From an uncultured Actinomycetes bacterium (GTDB lineage: Bacteria > Actinomycetota > Acidimicrobiia > Acidimicrobiales > RAAP-2), in the NCBI GenBank assembly GCA_903828785.1, contig CAIKNP010000027.1, positions 62,001-126,000 on the forward strand: a stretch of DNA of 64,000 nt, read 5' to 3'. Every line of letters begins with the position of its first letter. Within the stretch, counting starts at the first letter, position 1. The notes under the pieces are model-generated. The model was not told the DNA's origin. It made no database searches and saw nothing but the letters and a program-made list of their open reading frames with translations. Of the stretch, positions 37,195 to 45,646 are shown in pieces. A program made the translations under genes and the position numbers.

Positions 37195-37554
37195 TTCCTC
37201 TTCCCGCCGAAAAGGAGGCTGGCAATCCAGCTCTAACAGAACTGTGGAATCTCCCACTAAGGCCATCCGATGTATATGGTCTTTCGGCGCCGTTGTGGGT
37301 GCCGTCTTCTTCGACCTGGCGAAGACTTGGTTCATTTTCCTCATTCCAATGAATTATTTCCTCCAATGGGGGGTGAATGCGGCGACTTCGACCTAGGGTC
37401 CCAGATAGCAGAAGAGTGGGTGGGATTCAGGTTTTCCCAGAATTGCGCGACCCCCTACTCTACGTCCAGCAAATGCTCGAAATAATCAGACTCTGCCAAT
37501 TGCCCGGGCTCGAAAACGAGTACCGATGTATTTACATCATTGTCAGTTGAAGAA

Positions 37555-37570
37555 TGTTTCACGTGAAACA
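37555..37570. promoter_or_regulatory. parS site 5
   Basis: Exact TGTTTCACGTGAAACA, 385 bases from site 4. Confidence 0.95.
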
Positions 37571-38054
37571 GTCCAAATATATGGTCTAGGCCATGAGTCA
37601 CTTTGCTATCCAGTTGGAAAGCGAAAAGAGAGTGGTGACTGGCCAATTATCTCCGCTCGATTCCCGTGTTTCTGATCGAGTTCTTGAGTACTGAACAGAA
37701 CACCTGCGACAGCTCATTTGTACTGACAATGCCAATAACGAGGGCCACCACGGACAAATATTCTTCGCTGACTCGGAACCCGACTTCCAGCCTTGGAGGA
37801 TGCGGTGTCAAGAAATGGTGGTGGAAGTACCAGGGCTCCAACTAGGCAACAACACCACATTCCTTACATTTATCCAGAAAGGTGCCGAAGATCACGACGC
37901 GAAAGGACCGGAGTTGTTGTCCTGCGTAAGGTATGGACAGATCTTTACCCCTGGGTCATGACTGGGCGTAGTATTCCCGCGCCAGGAGACCAGTGTGGAG
38001 GAGCCTTGTCGTAGTACGACTGGTGACGATTAATGAAACTGGCGGTCAGAGGAA

Positions 38055-38070
38055 TGTTTCACGTGAAACA
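38055..38070. promoter_or_regulatory. parS site 6
   Basis: Exact TGTTTCACGTGAAACA, 500 bases from site 5 and directly adjoining the TGA stop of rsmG. Confidence 0.95.
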
Positions 38071-38694
38071 TCAAAACAGCGGTGACTTCCCTGGAACCCC
38101 AACACCTCTAGGAAAACGTGGTGGGGTGGCACGGACTTTCTTCAGCACCTGGTAGGCAGCCCCGTGACGAACTCTGTCTCCCACGTGTAACCCCAACTGG
38201 CCGAGGCTGTCGGGCTTCCAACGGCTCGGGCCATCGTCTTGGGGTGGTTCCGAAACAATCAACACTCCCCCAACTTTCAAAAACCGGACCGCGCATTCGG
38301 CCGTGACCGCTGGAGGACCAAAAGACCGAGCAGTGACTAAATCGAAAGATTCGGCGAGGCCTGGCTGATGGGCTAGCAATTCAGCCCTACCTAGGTGAAT
38401 CTCTCCTCCTTCAGGTGCGTCATCCCAAGCCAGAACTTCTCCAATAAACGCCATACGCTTTTCCATCGAGTCGACAAAGGCGCTGCGACAGGTCCAGTCA
38501 GACAGGAGCACTAAGCCCGGCAAGCCACCACCACTACCGAGATCGAGAAAGGATGATGGGGGAGCTGGTGAAATATCGTGCCAGACCGCGGCAAAGCCAC
38601 GGGCGTGTTCTATCTGTGGCTCGATTGCGCCTGGTCCTAAAAAGCCACGCGCCCTCGATTCCTCGAGGGCGCGTGACAACCATTCAGTTTTCAT
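38071..38694 (-). CDS. rsmG: 16S rRNA (guanine-527-N7)-methyltransferase RsmG
   Basis: A 207-residue SAM methyltransferase. SAM motif SFLDLGSGGGLPGLVLL is near residue 48, followed by FVDSMEKRMAFI and FDLVTARSFGPPAV. It makes m7G527 in 16S rRNA, and its loss gives low-level streptomycin resistance in many bacteria. It is in the usual yidC-jag-rsmG-parA order, 8 bases after jag. Its stop codon touches a parS site. Confidence 0.93.
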   Translation of the reverse strand: MKTEWLSRALEESRARGFLGPGAIEPQIEHARGFAAVWHDISPAPPSSFLDLGSGGGLPGLVLLSDWTCRSAFVDSMEKRMAFIGEVLAWDDAPEGGEIHLGRAELLAHQPGLAESFDLVTARSFGPPAVTAECAVRFLKVGGVLIVSEPPQDDGPSRWKPDSLGQLGLHVGDRVRHGAAYQVLKKVRATPPRFPRGVGVPGKSPLF

Positions 38695-38702
38695 GCAGTT
38701 AA

Positions 38703-39554
38703 TTATGCCGGAGCAATAACCACGAAGCGGCGAGGGTCTTCACCTTCGGAACGCGTTGAGACCGCGGTGTTCTCGGTGAGCGCATCGTGCACGGCTTTGC
38801 GGTCAGCAGCTGACATTGGCTCGAGAGCTCGCTCTTCGCCGGTCTCAACAACCTCACTAGCGACTTGCGCGGCAAACCGGCCAAGAGCCGCAACACGGCG
38901 CTCGCGGTACTGAGCAACGTCAACCAAGATACGGTCGGTGCGAGCGGGGCTCTTTGACTGCACCACTGTTCGGGTTACTTCCTGCAGAGCCTGAAGGGTG
39001 GTTCCGCGAGGACCAACCAGGATTCCTAATTCAGTGGGGGGATTGGCGTTCACCGAAAGCTCAATCGTTTCGGCATCGATTTCACGAATACCAACCTCAG
39101 CATTAATCTGCATTGAGGCGAGAAGCCCCACCAGGAACTCTTTCGCAATTGCACCCTGTTCCTGTAAGGAAATACCTTCAGCCATTTCATTCTCCTTTGT
39201 TGAGATTTTTTCTGGACGGGGGGCCCGCTTGGGCTCCGTCGACTTATTGCGATTTCCTGTAGCAGCGTCAGCCTTAGGTTTGCGCTCGCCAGCTGCCGAC
39301 TTTGGTCCCTTAGGGCGAGACTCTGAGCGGGGACGGTCATCCGATCCACCCGAACGGCGAGAACGCTTTGGTCGTGGAACGGCGGGGGAGACGCGGGCGC
39401 GAACCCTTGCTTCTCCGCGAACCCGGCCGAAGAGACCAGCCTTGGGCTCTTCGAGAACCTCGACCTCGGCTTCTTCATTGCGAATGCCAAGGTGCGACAA
39501 TGCTCGCTCCTTGGCCTCCTCTATTGACTTTCCTGTTGTTTCTACCCAATCCAT
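38703..39554 (-). CDS. jag: RNA-binding protein Jag/KhpB
   Basis: A 283-residue protein. A Jag-N domain (residues 1-50, MDWVETTGKSIEEAKERAL) is followed by a long Arg/Lys/Ser-rich disordered linker (about 60-125). A KH domain (about 145-210, LVGPRGTTLQALQEVTRTV) and an R3H domain (about 215-275, RRVAALGRFAAQVASEV, MSAADRKAVHDALTE) follow. It binds RNA and influences cell elongation and division with KhpA in Gram-positives. It lies between yidC (3 bases) and rsmG. Confidence 0.93.
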   Translation of the reverse strand: MDWVETTGKSIEEAKERALSHLGIRNEEAEVEVLEEPKAGLFGRVRGEARVRARVSPAVPRPKRSRRSGGSDDRPRSESRPKGPKSAAGERKPKADAATGNRNKSTEPKRAPRPEKISTKENEMAEGISLQEQGAIAKEFLVGLLASMQINAEVGIREIDAETIELSVNANPPTELGILVGPRGTTLQALQEVTRTVVQSKSPARTDRILVDVAQYRERRVAALGRFAAQVASEVVETGEERALEPMSAADRKAVHDALTENTAVSTRSEGEDPRRFVVIAPA

Positions 39555-39557
39555 GAG

Positions 39558-40487
39558 TTAACGGTCCTTTCTTTTGCGCTTCGCATTCGAGCGGTTCTGT
39601 ACTGCGGGTGACTTTAAGGTTGAAGGTTTCTTACCTTCCTTGGCTGATCCGGGAATTTCCTTCTCCCCTTCGGGCTTCTTCTCAATTTCAAGTTTTTTGT
39701 GCTTTGAGGGATCGGAAATCCCACTAGCGAACATGGCATATTGAGTAATAATTCGGATTATTGAAGAGATAATCATGTACACCACGACGGCAGCCGGGAT
39801 TATGACGTAGAAGTAGAAGAAGGCAATTGGCATAATTCGCTGCATCATGAGCTGCTGAGAACCAATGGGTTGGCCAGACTTCTTCGCACGGTTGTTGATT
39901 TGAGCCATTTGGAAGTACTGCAGTCCCACCGCAAACAACACCAGGGCGAAGAAGGGGATTTGTGCATAAATAGAAGCGTGATGGCTAAAAGTCTTAAGAC
40001 TCAAGTCCATGCCGAAAACGTTCATTTGACCGTGTGAAGCCACCAAGTCGGTGTACATCCTGGACGTGTGGGGGATGTAACGAGGATCGGAGACGCCCTG
40101 AGCGTTCAGCGCCGACAAACCCTTGATAACACTGTAAAGAATGAAGAGAAATGGGGCCTGCAGCAACATTGGCAGGCAACCACCAACGGGGTTAACGCCA
40201 TGTTCTTTGTAGAGTTTCATCAGTTCTTCGTTAAGAACTTGGCGATTCTCCGCACCCTTGTACTTCGCCTGGAGCTTCTTTATCTCAGGCTGCACCTTGG
40301 ACATAGCCACCATTGACTTGGTGCTTTTGACAGTAAACGGGGTCAAAACACCCATAATCACTATGGTTAGCCCGATAATTGCCACGCCGTAGTTAGGTAC
40401 TAGGCCGTAGAAGAAGGCCAAAATCCAGGCAAATAGATGGAAGATTGGCTGGAAAAGCTGGCCGATGGGATGAGTGATGGAGCTCAC
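39558..40487 (-). CDS. yidC: Membrane protein insertase YidC
   Basis: A 309-residue Oxa1/YidC protein of the short type without the large periplasmic domain. Helices include [24 protein letters not shown], the [18 protein letters not shown] region and two or three C-terminal helices. The cytoplasmic loop is charged ([15 protein letters not shown]). A highly charged C-terminal tail (Lys/Glu-rich) follows. The GTG start at 40487 is chosen because TAAGGAAAG lies just before it and it overlaps the yidD stop (GTGA). Longer frames start inside yidD. Confidence 0.94.
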   Translation of the reverse strand: MSSITHPIGQLFQPIFHLFAWILAFFYGLVPNYGVAIIGLTIVIMGVLTPFTVKSTKSMVAMSKVQPEIKKLQAKYKGAENRQVLNEELMKLYKEHGVNPVGGCLPMLLQAPFLFILYSVIKGLSALNAQGVSDPRYIPHTSRMYTDLVASHGQMNVFGMDLSLKTFSHHASIYAQIPFFALVLFAVGLQYFQMAQINNRAKKSGQPIGSQQLMMQRIMPIAFFYFYVIIPAAVVVYMIISSIIRIITQYAMFASGISDPSKHKKLEIEKKPEGEKEIPGSAKEGKKPSTLKSPAVQNRSNAKRKRKDR

Positions 40488-40738
40488 GTAACTTTCCTTA
40501 CTTTCTTTGACACGGGGACAAGATCCACACCGTGTGGACCAAGGGGACGACAACGCAGAATTCGACGAAGTCCGAGCAGTGTTCCACGAAGAACCCCGTG
40601 GGTAGCAATGGCCTCGGCACTGTATTCAGAACAGCTGGGGTAGAAGCGACAGGGGGAGATTCGCCCAACCCGCAATTGCTGGTAGGCGCGAATCAGAAAG
40701 AGGGCTCCTCGAGCAGCGAGTGAGGTCTTAGCGGGCAT
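40484..40738 (-). CDS. yidD: Membrane protein insertion efficiency factor YidD
   Basis: An 84-residue protein with the family pattern [27 protein letters not shown], a run of small hydrophobic residues, and [16 protein letters not shown], including three conserved Cys. It aids YidC-dependent insertion. ATG 40738 gives the usual N-terminus. A longer start at 40783 (99 residues) is possible. It overlaps the rnpA end by 11 bases and yidC by 4. Confidence 0.92.
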   Translation of the reverse strand: MPAKTSLAARGALFLIRAYQQLRVGRISPCRFYPSCSEYSAEAIATHGVLRGTLLGLRRILRCRPLGPHGVDLVPVSKKVRKVT

Positions 40739-41054
40739 TGCTTCGCTCGACTGCGGCTCGGAGGTGAGATTTGAGTTCGTCATAAGTACAGTCTTTCGTC
40801 CCGATTGAGCACTTGATCAGGTAAATTCCTGACCGAGGTGCCGGAGAAAGTCCATCCATTACGGCTCGGAGACGGCGGCGAATACGGTTACGATGAACCG
40901 CATTCCCGACTTTACGGCTGATTGCGTAGGCGACACCAACAGTGGATTCGCCCTGGTGAGCTACGAATACCACTCGAAGTGGCCCGCTGCTCCCACGACC
41001 CGTTGGGGCCGAAAATTCCGCAAACTGCCGTCGGGAAACCACCCGACCCGGCAC
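40728..41054 (-). CDS. rnpA: Ribonuclease P protein component
   Basis: A 108-residue RnpA. The signature [17 protein letters not shown] is clear, with the N-terminal SRRQFAEF and C-terminal [14 protein letters not shown]. It helps RNase P RNA cut the 5' leader of tRNA precursors. The start is GTG 41054, 7 bases after rpmH, with no obvious Shine-Dalgarno, which suggests coupling with rpmH. Confidence 0.94.
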   Translation of the reverse strand: MPGRVVSRRQFAEFSAPTGRGSSGPLRVVFVAHQGESTVGVAYAISRKVGNAVHRNRIRRRLRAVMDGLSPAPRSGIYLIKCSIGTKDCTYDELKSHLRAAVERSNAR

Positions 41055-41061
41055 GGAAGGA

Positions 41062-41196
41062 TCAGACCGTCAGTTGGTGACGGCCCTTGTCACGGCGGGC
41101 CTTCAAAATTGCGCGACCGGCGCGGGTGCGCATGCGCGCACGGAAACCGTGCGTTTTGGCGCGCTTGCGCTGATTTGGCTGGTATGTACGCTTCAT
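41062..41196 (-). CDS. rpmH: 50S ribosomal protein L34
   Basis: A 44-residue L34 read directly from the complementary strand: [20 protein letters not shown], then a basic core ending in RHQLTV. This is the standard size and start ([22 protein letters not shown]). It is the first gene of rpmH-rnpA-yidD-yidC-jag-rsmG, divergent from dnaA across a 216-base gap. GAGGAC lies before the ATG. Confidence 0.97.
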   Translation of the reverse strand: MKRTYQPNQRKRAKTHGFRARMRTRAGRAILKARRDKGRHQLTV

Positions 41197-41412
41197 TACG
41201 TCCTCTTTTCAAACTGTTCTTTAGGGCAACGCGGTACCCCCTGGGGGTCGCTGCTGCACTGTGGGAGAACTATCCTACCGCAAATCAGAACCGGTTTGAA
41301 ATACCGAGGTGCCACGGTGTATGGTTTGTCTCCCTGCTGTGTCCTGGTAATGATTTTCGAGTCGTTTACCCCTGTGGATAACATCAGATTTGGTCTGTGG
41401 AGGAGTTTTGTA
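41197..41412. promoter_or_regulatory. rpmH-dnaA intergenic region
   Basis: This divergent gap must hold the promoters of rpmH and dnaA. It contains a perfect minus-strand DnaA box at 41373-41381 (TGTGGATAA), placed to autoregulate dnaA. Nothing else was recognised. Confidence 0.6.
41373..41381 (-). promoter_or_regulatory. DnaA box upstream of dnaA
   Basis: TGTGGATAA is the complement of the strong box TTATCCACA. It lies 32 bases before the dnaA ATG. Confidence 0.75.
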
Positions 41413-42780
41413 ATGAGTGGTGATGATCTCTGGCGTTTAGTACAAGACGCTATGAAAAATAAGGCTTCTGGCGCCGTGTGGTCGGCTGGGCTTAGTACCT
41501 TGCGCCTGGTGGATTACTCAGAAAACACGCTAACGATCGCCGCTCCTAATCAAATTCAACTTCTGCGGGTGCAACAGAAATATCTTCCCTTCATTACCGA
41601 AAGTGTTCAGGAAGTGAGTGGTGCGCCAACGACCGTTTCGTTGGTCTTAGGAGCTCCCTCAGACGAGGCCTTGGGTACCATTGCCAACTTTGATCAGAAC
41701 GCCAGCGTTGTAGCTCCTCTAGTCGAAGCCCCGGTGGTTATGGCCAGCGACCGCCCCCTTCGTTTGAACAAGAACATGACCTTTGAGTCTTTTGTTGAGG
41801 GCCCTTCGAACCGCTTGGCCTACGCAGCAGCGGTGGCAACCGCAGAACGCCCAGGTGGGGCGTATAACCCCCTCATGGTCTACGGCAGCTCGGGATTGGG
41901 TAAAACCCACCTATTGCACGCCATTGGCAACTACATCCAAGAGAACTACCCGCACCGCAAAGTTCTCTATGTTTCAACCGAAACCTTTTTGAATGACTTC
42001 ATTCGGGCAATTCAGACTCGCACGCAATTAGCCCTGCACGAGCGCTACCGCGAAATTGACGTTTTGCTGATTGACGACATTCAATTCATGGAACAGCGTG
42101 GTGAGACCTTCCACGAGGAGATTTTCCACACCTACAACACCCTCCACAGCGAGGGCAAGCAGATTGTTTTGACCTCCGACCGCTCGCCGAAAGACCTGGC
42201 TGGTTTGCAAGACCGTTTCCGCAGCCGACTCCTTCAGGGTTTGGTGACTGAAATTGACCGGCCCGACCTCGAAACCCGTATAGCGATTTTGGGTGCCAAG
42301 GCTGAGCGCGAAGGAATACAACTCCCTACTGATGTGGCTGAGTGGATCGCGCACCGAGTTAGGGACAACATCAGGGAACTTGAAGGTTCCATCACTATGT
42401 TGCGGGCATTCTCGGCGCTGCGCCAAGAGCCCATCACTCTCGATCTGGCAAGGAACCACCTGACCAACCTCGGTCACGAGCACATTGTTCTTAAGCCCGA
42501 GACAATCATTGATACGGTTTCGACCTTTTATGGACTTTCCTCGGAAGATGTTCGGGGTTCGAAGCGACTCCGGCCCCTCGTCCACGCTCGTCACGTCGCA
42601 ATGTTCTTGGTGCGGGACCTTTTGGATAACTATTCCTACCCCATGATCGCGCGGATATTTGATAACCGAAACCACACCACCGTTATTAGTGGGGTGGAGA
42701 AGGTGACTCAACAACTCACCACCAATCCCGAGCTCCTGGCGCAGGTTAACGAGCTAAAGCGACGGCTGCAAGGAGAGTAG
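41413..42780 (+). CDS. dnaA: Chromosomal replication initiator DnaA
   Basis: A 455-residue AAA+ initiator. Domain I is residues 1-80, and a short linker domain II follows. The ATPase domain III has Walker A GSSGLGKTHLL (158-168), Walker B VLLIDDIQFM, and the DRFRSRL sensor region. Domain IV ends with the DNA-binding signature HARHVAMFLVRDLL, followed by FDNRNHTTV. ATG 41413 has GGAGGAG 7 bases before it. Longer frames run through rpmH and are not real. Domain II is much shorter than in Streptomyces. Confidence 0.97.
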   Translation: MSGDDLWRLVQDAMKNKASGAVWSAGLSTLRLVDYSENTLTIAAPNQIQLLRVQQKYLPFITESVQEVSGAPTTVSLVLGAPSDEALGTIANFDQNASVVAPLVEAPVVMASDRPLRLNKNMTFESFVEGPSNRLAYAAAVATAERPGGAYNPLMVYGSSGLGKTHLLHAIGNYIQENYPHRKVLYVSTETFLNDFIRAIQTRTQLALHERYREIDVLLIDDIQFMEQRGETFHEEIFHTYNTLHSEGKQIVLTSDRSPKDLAGLQDRFRSRLLQGLVTEIDRPDLETRIAILGAKAEREGIQLPTDVAEWIAHRVRDNIRELEGSITMLRAFSALRQEPITLDLARNHLTNLGHEHIVLKPETIIDTVSTFYGLSSEDVRGSKRLRPLVHARHVAMFLVRDLLDNYSYPMIARIFDNRNHTTVISGVEKVTQQLTTNPELLAQVNELKRRLQGE

Positions 42781-43035
42781 TTAGAGAAGTTGTGGATTGT
42801 CCTTTTTTTCCTGTGGAAACCGCTTTGGTAAGTGACGAGTAACCCACATGACTTAAAGGTTGAGGTTTGAGACTTGCAACAATGGCCCACAGTCTTGTGG
42901 AAAGAGTGGGTCAGAATAAATAGAGTCTGGTCAGGTATTTTATGGATTTATCCACAAATGCACAGCCCTACTACTACAAACGAATTTATCTATACAAAAA
43001 CACACGTAATCTCAGTAGGGAAGAAAGGTAGTTCA
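42781..43035. other. oriC: Probable oriC (dnaA-dnaN intergenic)
   Basis: This 255-base AT-rich gap lies between dnaA and dnaN, the usual site of oriC in actinobacteria. It has a perfect DnaA box TTATCCACA at 42948-42956. There are weaker minus-strand boxes TGTGGATTG (42791-42799), TGTGGAAAC (42812-42820) and TGTGGAAAG (42896-42904). AT-rich runs at 42910-43020 could unwind. Gene directions flip at dnaA, as expected at the origin. Confidence 0.75.
42948..42956 (+). promoter_or_regulatory. DnaA box in oriC
   Basis: A perfect TTATCCACA, next to an AT-rich segment. Confidence 0.8.
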
Positions 43036-44136
43036 ATGAAGTTCAAATCCGAACGCGACATCCTGGTTGAGGCGCTGAGCGCCGCTAGTCGGGTTGTTGC
43101 CACCCGTTTAATTGGAGCGTCCTCGGGCGTGCTCTTGTCACTGAGCGGGAACCAACTGACCGTCACTGGTACTGATCTCGATATCACCATTCGAACCAAC
43201 GTTGACGTCATTGGTTTAGAAGATGGAGCCGCCGTCGTTCCCGCTCGTCTTATTGTCGACGCCGTCCGATCTCTCGAAGCGGGTGCCGTCACTATTTCCA
43301 GTGGTGAGGAAAATGTTGAGGTCTCCCTCGGCCGGGCCAAATTCTCTTTACGAACCTTTTCCGTCAACGACTACCCCAACCTGCCGCCCGTGACCGGAGC
43401 TATTACCACCATGGCGGCCCTGGACCTCGTTCAGGGGCTCAGTCAAGTGGTTCGTGCGGCGGCTTCAGACGATGCCCGCCCCCTTCTCACTGGTGTTTTG
43501 TTTACGAACCACGAAGGTGTTTTGCGCTTAATAGCAACGGACTCCTACCGCTTGGCCGTTCGTGATATTCCTGGTGTGGCGGCTATTGCGGGTACCACAG
43601 ACTTACTGGTGCCAGCGCGAGCCCTCCAAGAGTTGCAACGGGTAGCTTCATCGCTTCCCACCGACGCCGAAATCGGTGTCACGGTAACTGACGCCGAAAT
43701 TTGTTTTGTTGTTGGCAAGTCGACCATTGCCTCACGTCTCATAGATGGAAACTACCCCTCGGTGCTTCAGTTAATTCCCGCGAGTTACCCCAACCAGCTG
43801 CGAATCGCTAAGGACACCCTCCTGACATCCCTGCGACGAGCAAAACTTCTAGCGAAGGACTCCACCTCCTCGGTTCGTTTGACGACGAAAGACAAGGGTC
43901 TAGAGATTCGTACCCTTAGCCACGACACGGGTGACATTGAAGACAATGTTGACGCCGATTACCAGGGTGATGAATTAACCATCGCCTTCAATCCCGGTTT
44001 CCTTATTGAGGGAATCGAGGCAGTTTTGGGTGACGAGATCCTTCTTGAAATCACCGACGCTGTTCGCCCCGCGATGGTTCATGGTGTGGAAGATGTTCGA
44101 TTCCGGTATCTGTTGATGCCGGTTCGCGTGCAATAG
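43036..44136 (+). CDS. dnaN: DNA polymerase III sliding clamp, beta subunit
   Basis: A 366-residue beta clamp of three similar domains, with MKFKSERDILVEALSAASRVV at the start and the ending FRYLLMPVRVQ typical of the family. The ring tethers DNA polymerase III and many repair factors. ATG 43036 is preceded by GAAAGG. The in-frame upstream ATG at 42874 is inside the origin and is rejected. It follows oriC, and recF starts 13 bases after its stop. Confidence 0.97.
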   Translation: MKFKSERDILVEALSAASRVVATRLIGASSGVLLSLSGNQLTVTGTDLDITIRTNVDVIGLEDGAAVVPARLIVDAVRSLEAGAVTISSGEENVEVSLGRAKFSLRTFSVNDYPNLPPVTGAITTMAALDLVQGLSQVVRAAASDDARPLLTGVLFTNHEGVLRLIATDSYRLAVRDIPGVAAIAGTTDLLVPARALQELQRVASSLPTDAEIGVTVTDAEICFVVGKSTIASRLIDGNYPSVLQLIPASYPNQLRIAKDTLLTSLRRAKLLAKDSTSSVRLTTKDKGLEIRTLSHDTGDIEDNVDADYQGDELTIAFNPGFLIEGIEAVLGDEILLEITDAVRPAMVHGVEDVRFRYLLMPVRVQ

Positions 44137-44149
44137 TTGCCAACCGGTC

Positions 44150-45226
44150 GTGGGTCTTCAAGAACTAACTCTTCGCAACTTTCGACTCTTCAACGACTAC
44201 ACCTTTAGGCCAGACCGCACTGCGATCACCGTGCTCTTGTCACCCAATGGCACTGGAAAGACCAGTGTCCTTGAGGCCCTGTACGCCTTAGCGACCGCGA
44301 GTTCGTTCCGTACCAGCGCAGCGAGTGACATGATCAAGACCAACGAATCCCTTGCGGAGGTACACGGGATTCTGTTTCACAACGAACGGCGTATTCAGGT
44401 CGACTTGACCCTCACCCGAGGGCTACGAAACACCAGCAAGAAAATGCTGGTTAATGGGCAAAAACCAACGTCGCGGGCAGCTCTATCGGAGGTCCTTCCC
44501 CTGACCATATTCACCCCCGAGGGCGTCGACATCATCCGCCAGGGACCCGAACACCGACGGCACTTCCTCACCACCCTGCTCACCGATGTGAACCTCTCCG
44601 CCGGGGAGTTGGTAGAGCGATTCGCTCGAGTCCTCCAACAACGAAACGCTCTTCTACGAAGCTGGCAGGGACAACTACCCAGCGCCTCGGCTCGCAGTGA
44701 GCTTGCGGTGTGGGATGAAGAGTTTGTCTTGGCGGCCCACGCCCTCGTGCGGGCCCGTGAAGATGTAGTGAGGCTCATCAATCCCCTCGTTGGTGAGTAC
44801 TACCACGCTCTGGCGCAGAACCAACAAATGGTGGCGGTGGGGTATGAACAGTCATGGACGGGTGATCTGCGCAATGAATTACAACGAGCGCTGTCACTCG
44901 ATGTGTTGCGGGGCTACTCAACCATTGGCCCCCAACGTGATGATCTCAGCATTCACCTGGCGCACCGGGATGCACGCCGACAAGCCTCTCAGGGTGAGCA
45001 GCGATCATTGGCGCTGGCCTTGCGACTCGCTGGTCACAAGGTCGTGCAATCATCTCGTGGTGTCGATCCCCTTTTGCTTCTCGATGATGTGTTTAGTGAA
45101 CTTGACCCAATGCGAGCCCAGCAACTATTACAACTACTTCCCGTCGGTCAAACACTCGTGACGACCGCCTCTCCATTGCCCGAAGGAATGTCCCCCGCGG
45201 TCGTCGTGGATATCACCGCAGCATGA
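44150..45226 (+). CDS. recF: DNA replication and repair protein RecF
   Basis: A 358-residue SMC-like ATPase. ELTLRNFRLFNDYTF lies at the start, Walker A SPNGTGKTSVLE is near residue 33, signature SQGEQRSLALALRLAG is about 285, and Walker B LLLLDDVFSELD. It acts with RecO and RecR to load RecA at single-strand gaps. The start is GTG 44150. It overlaps the next gene by four bases (ATGA). Confidence 0.95.
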   Translation: MGLQELTLRNFRLFNDYTFRPDRTAITVLLSPNGTGKTSVLEALYALATASSFRTSAASDMIKTNESLAEVHGILFHNERRIQVDLTLTRGLRNTSKKMLVNGQKPTSRAALSEVLPLTIFTPEGVDIIRQGPEHRRHFLTTLLTDVNLSAGELVERFARVLQQRNALLRSWQGQLPSASARSELAVWDEEFVLAAHALVRAREDVVRLINPLVGEYYHALAQNQQMVAVGYEQSWTGDLRNELQRALSLDVLRGYSTIGPQRDDLSIHLAHRDARRQASQGEQRSLALALRLAGHKVVQSSRGVDPLLLLDDVFSELDPMRAQQLLQLLPVGQTLVTTASPLPEGMSPAVVVDITAA

Positions 45227-45534
45227 GCCGGCGTTTCAGTGACCAACCGACGTCGATGAGCGACCTCCTTTCGACGATGGCCCGTCGGATTCGAAAGGTG
45301 GATCTACTCGTTATCGACGAGATTCGACAGATGTGGCCGAGCATCGTTGGTGAGGTCGTCGCGCAGCACTGCCAACCCGAATTAGTGAAGAATGGCGTGC
45401 TCTTGGTGGCCGTCCCTTCGGGCGCCTTCGCCCAGCGACTTCTCGAAGATCATGATGTCATAATTGCCGGATTTGCACCCCTCGGGAGTCGTGCGCCGAG
45501 CTCGCTACGTCCACTCATCACAAACACCCCCTAA
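45223..45534 (+). CDS. DUF721/DciA-like protein, putative helicase loader
   Basis: A 103-residue protein of the DUF721 family that sits between recF and gyrB in actinobacteria (Rv0004 position). It contains EIRQMWPSIVGEVVAQHCQPELVKNGVLLVAVPSGAFAQ, the KH-like core with a typical WPxIVG motif. DciA proteins load the replicative helicase DnaB in bacteria without DnaC or DnaI. A dnaB gene is present at 19422. The core is followed by a C-terminus that looks short and extended, as in other actinobacterial members. Confidence 0.85.
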   Translation: MSRRFSDQPTSMSDLLSTMARRIRKVDLLVIDEIRQMWPSIVGEVVAQHCQPELVKNGVLLVAVPSGAFAQRLLEDHDVIIAGFAPLGSRAPSSLRPLITNTP

Positions 45535-45555
45535 GCCTTAAAAAATAAGGCTTTT
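45533..45555 (+). terminator. Hairpin after dciA
   Basis: AAGCCTTA, 5-base A loop, TAAGGCTT, then TT. A perfect 8-bp stem beginning at the dciA stop codon. The short U run makes it a modest terminator between the recF operon and gyrB. Confidence 0.65.
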
Positions 45556-45646
45556 AGGTCGATAATGCGACCGTTTTGTAACACCTGAACGACTAGGATT
45601 TAGGGGCGTAGAACGCACCAATTTTTGGTATTGAAAGGATTACTTC

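Larger units (their letters stand above)
36847..38054. other. Gene-free partition region with parS cluster
   Basis: This stretch of about 1.2 kb between parA and rsmG holds no gene I can support. Short frames here are made by the parS sequence itself, which reads as MFHVKQ. Five exact 16-base parS sites lie inside it and a sixth directly adjoins rsmG. Base composition looks more AT-rich than the neighbouring genes. The part from 37186 to 37554 and from 37571 to 38054 has no other structure that I recognised. Confidence 0.8.

Noticed and set aside
36947-37396. Short plus- and minus-strand frames containing MFHVKQ or FHVK
   Set aside because: The parS 16-mer itself encodes these residues. The frames share nothing else, have no ribosome sites and do not resemble proteins.
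41074-41412. N-terminal extension of dnaA through rpmH
   Set aside because: It overlaps L34 on the other strand and has no similarity. ATG 41413 has a strong ribosome site and the usual DnaA start.
42874-43035. Upstream in-frame extension of dnaN across the DnaA boxes
   Set aside because: It would place the origin boxes inside a coding region. ATG 43036 matches the family start.
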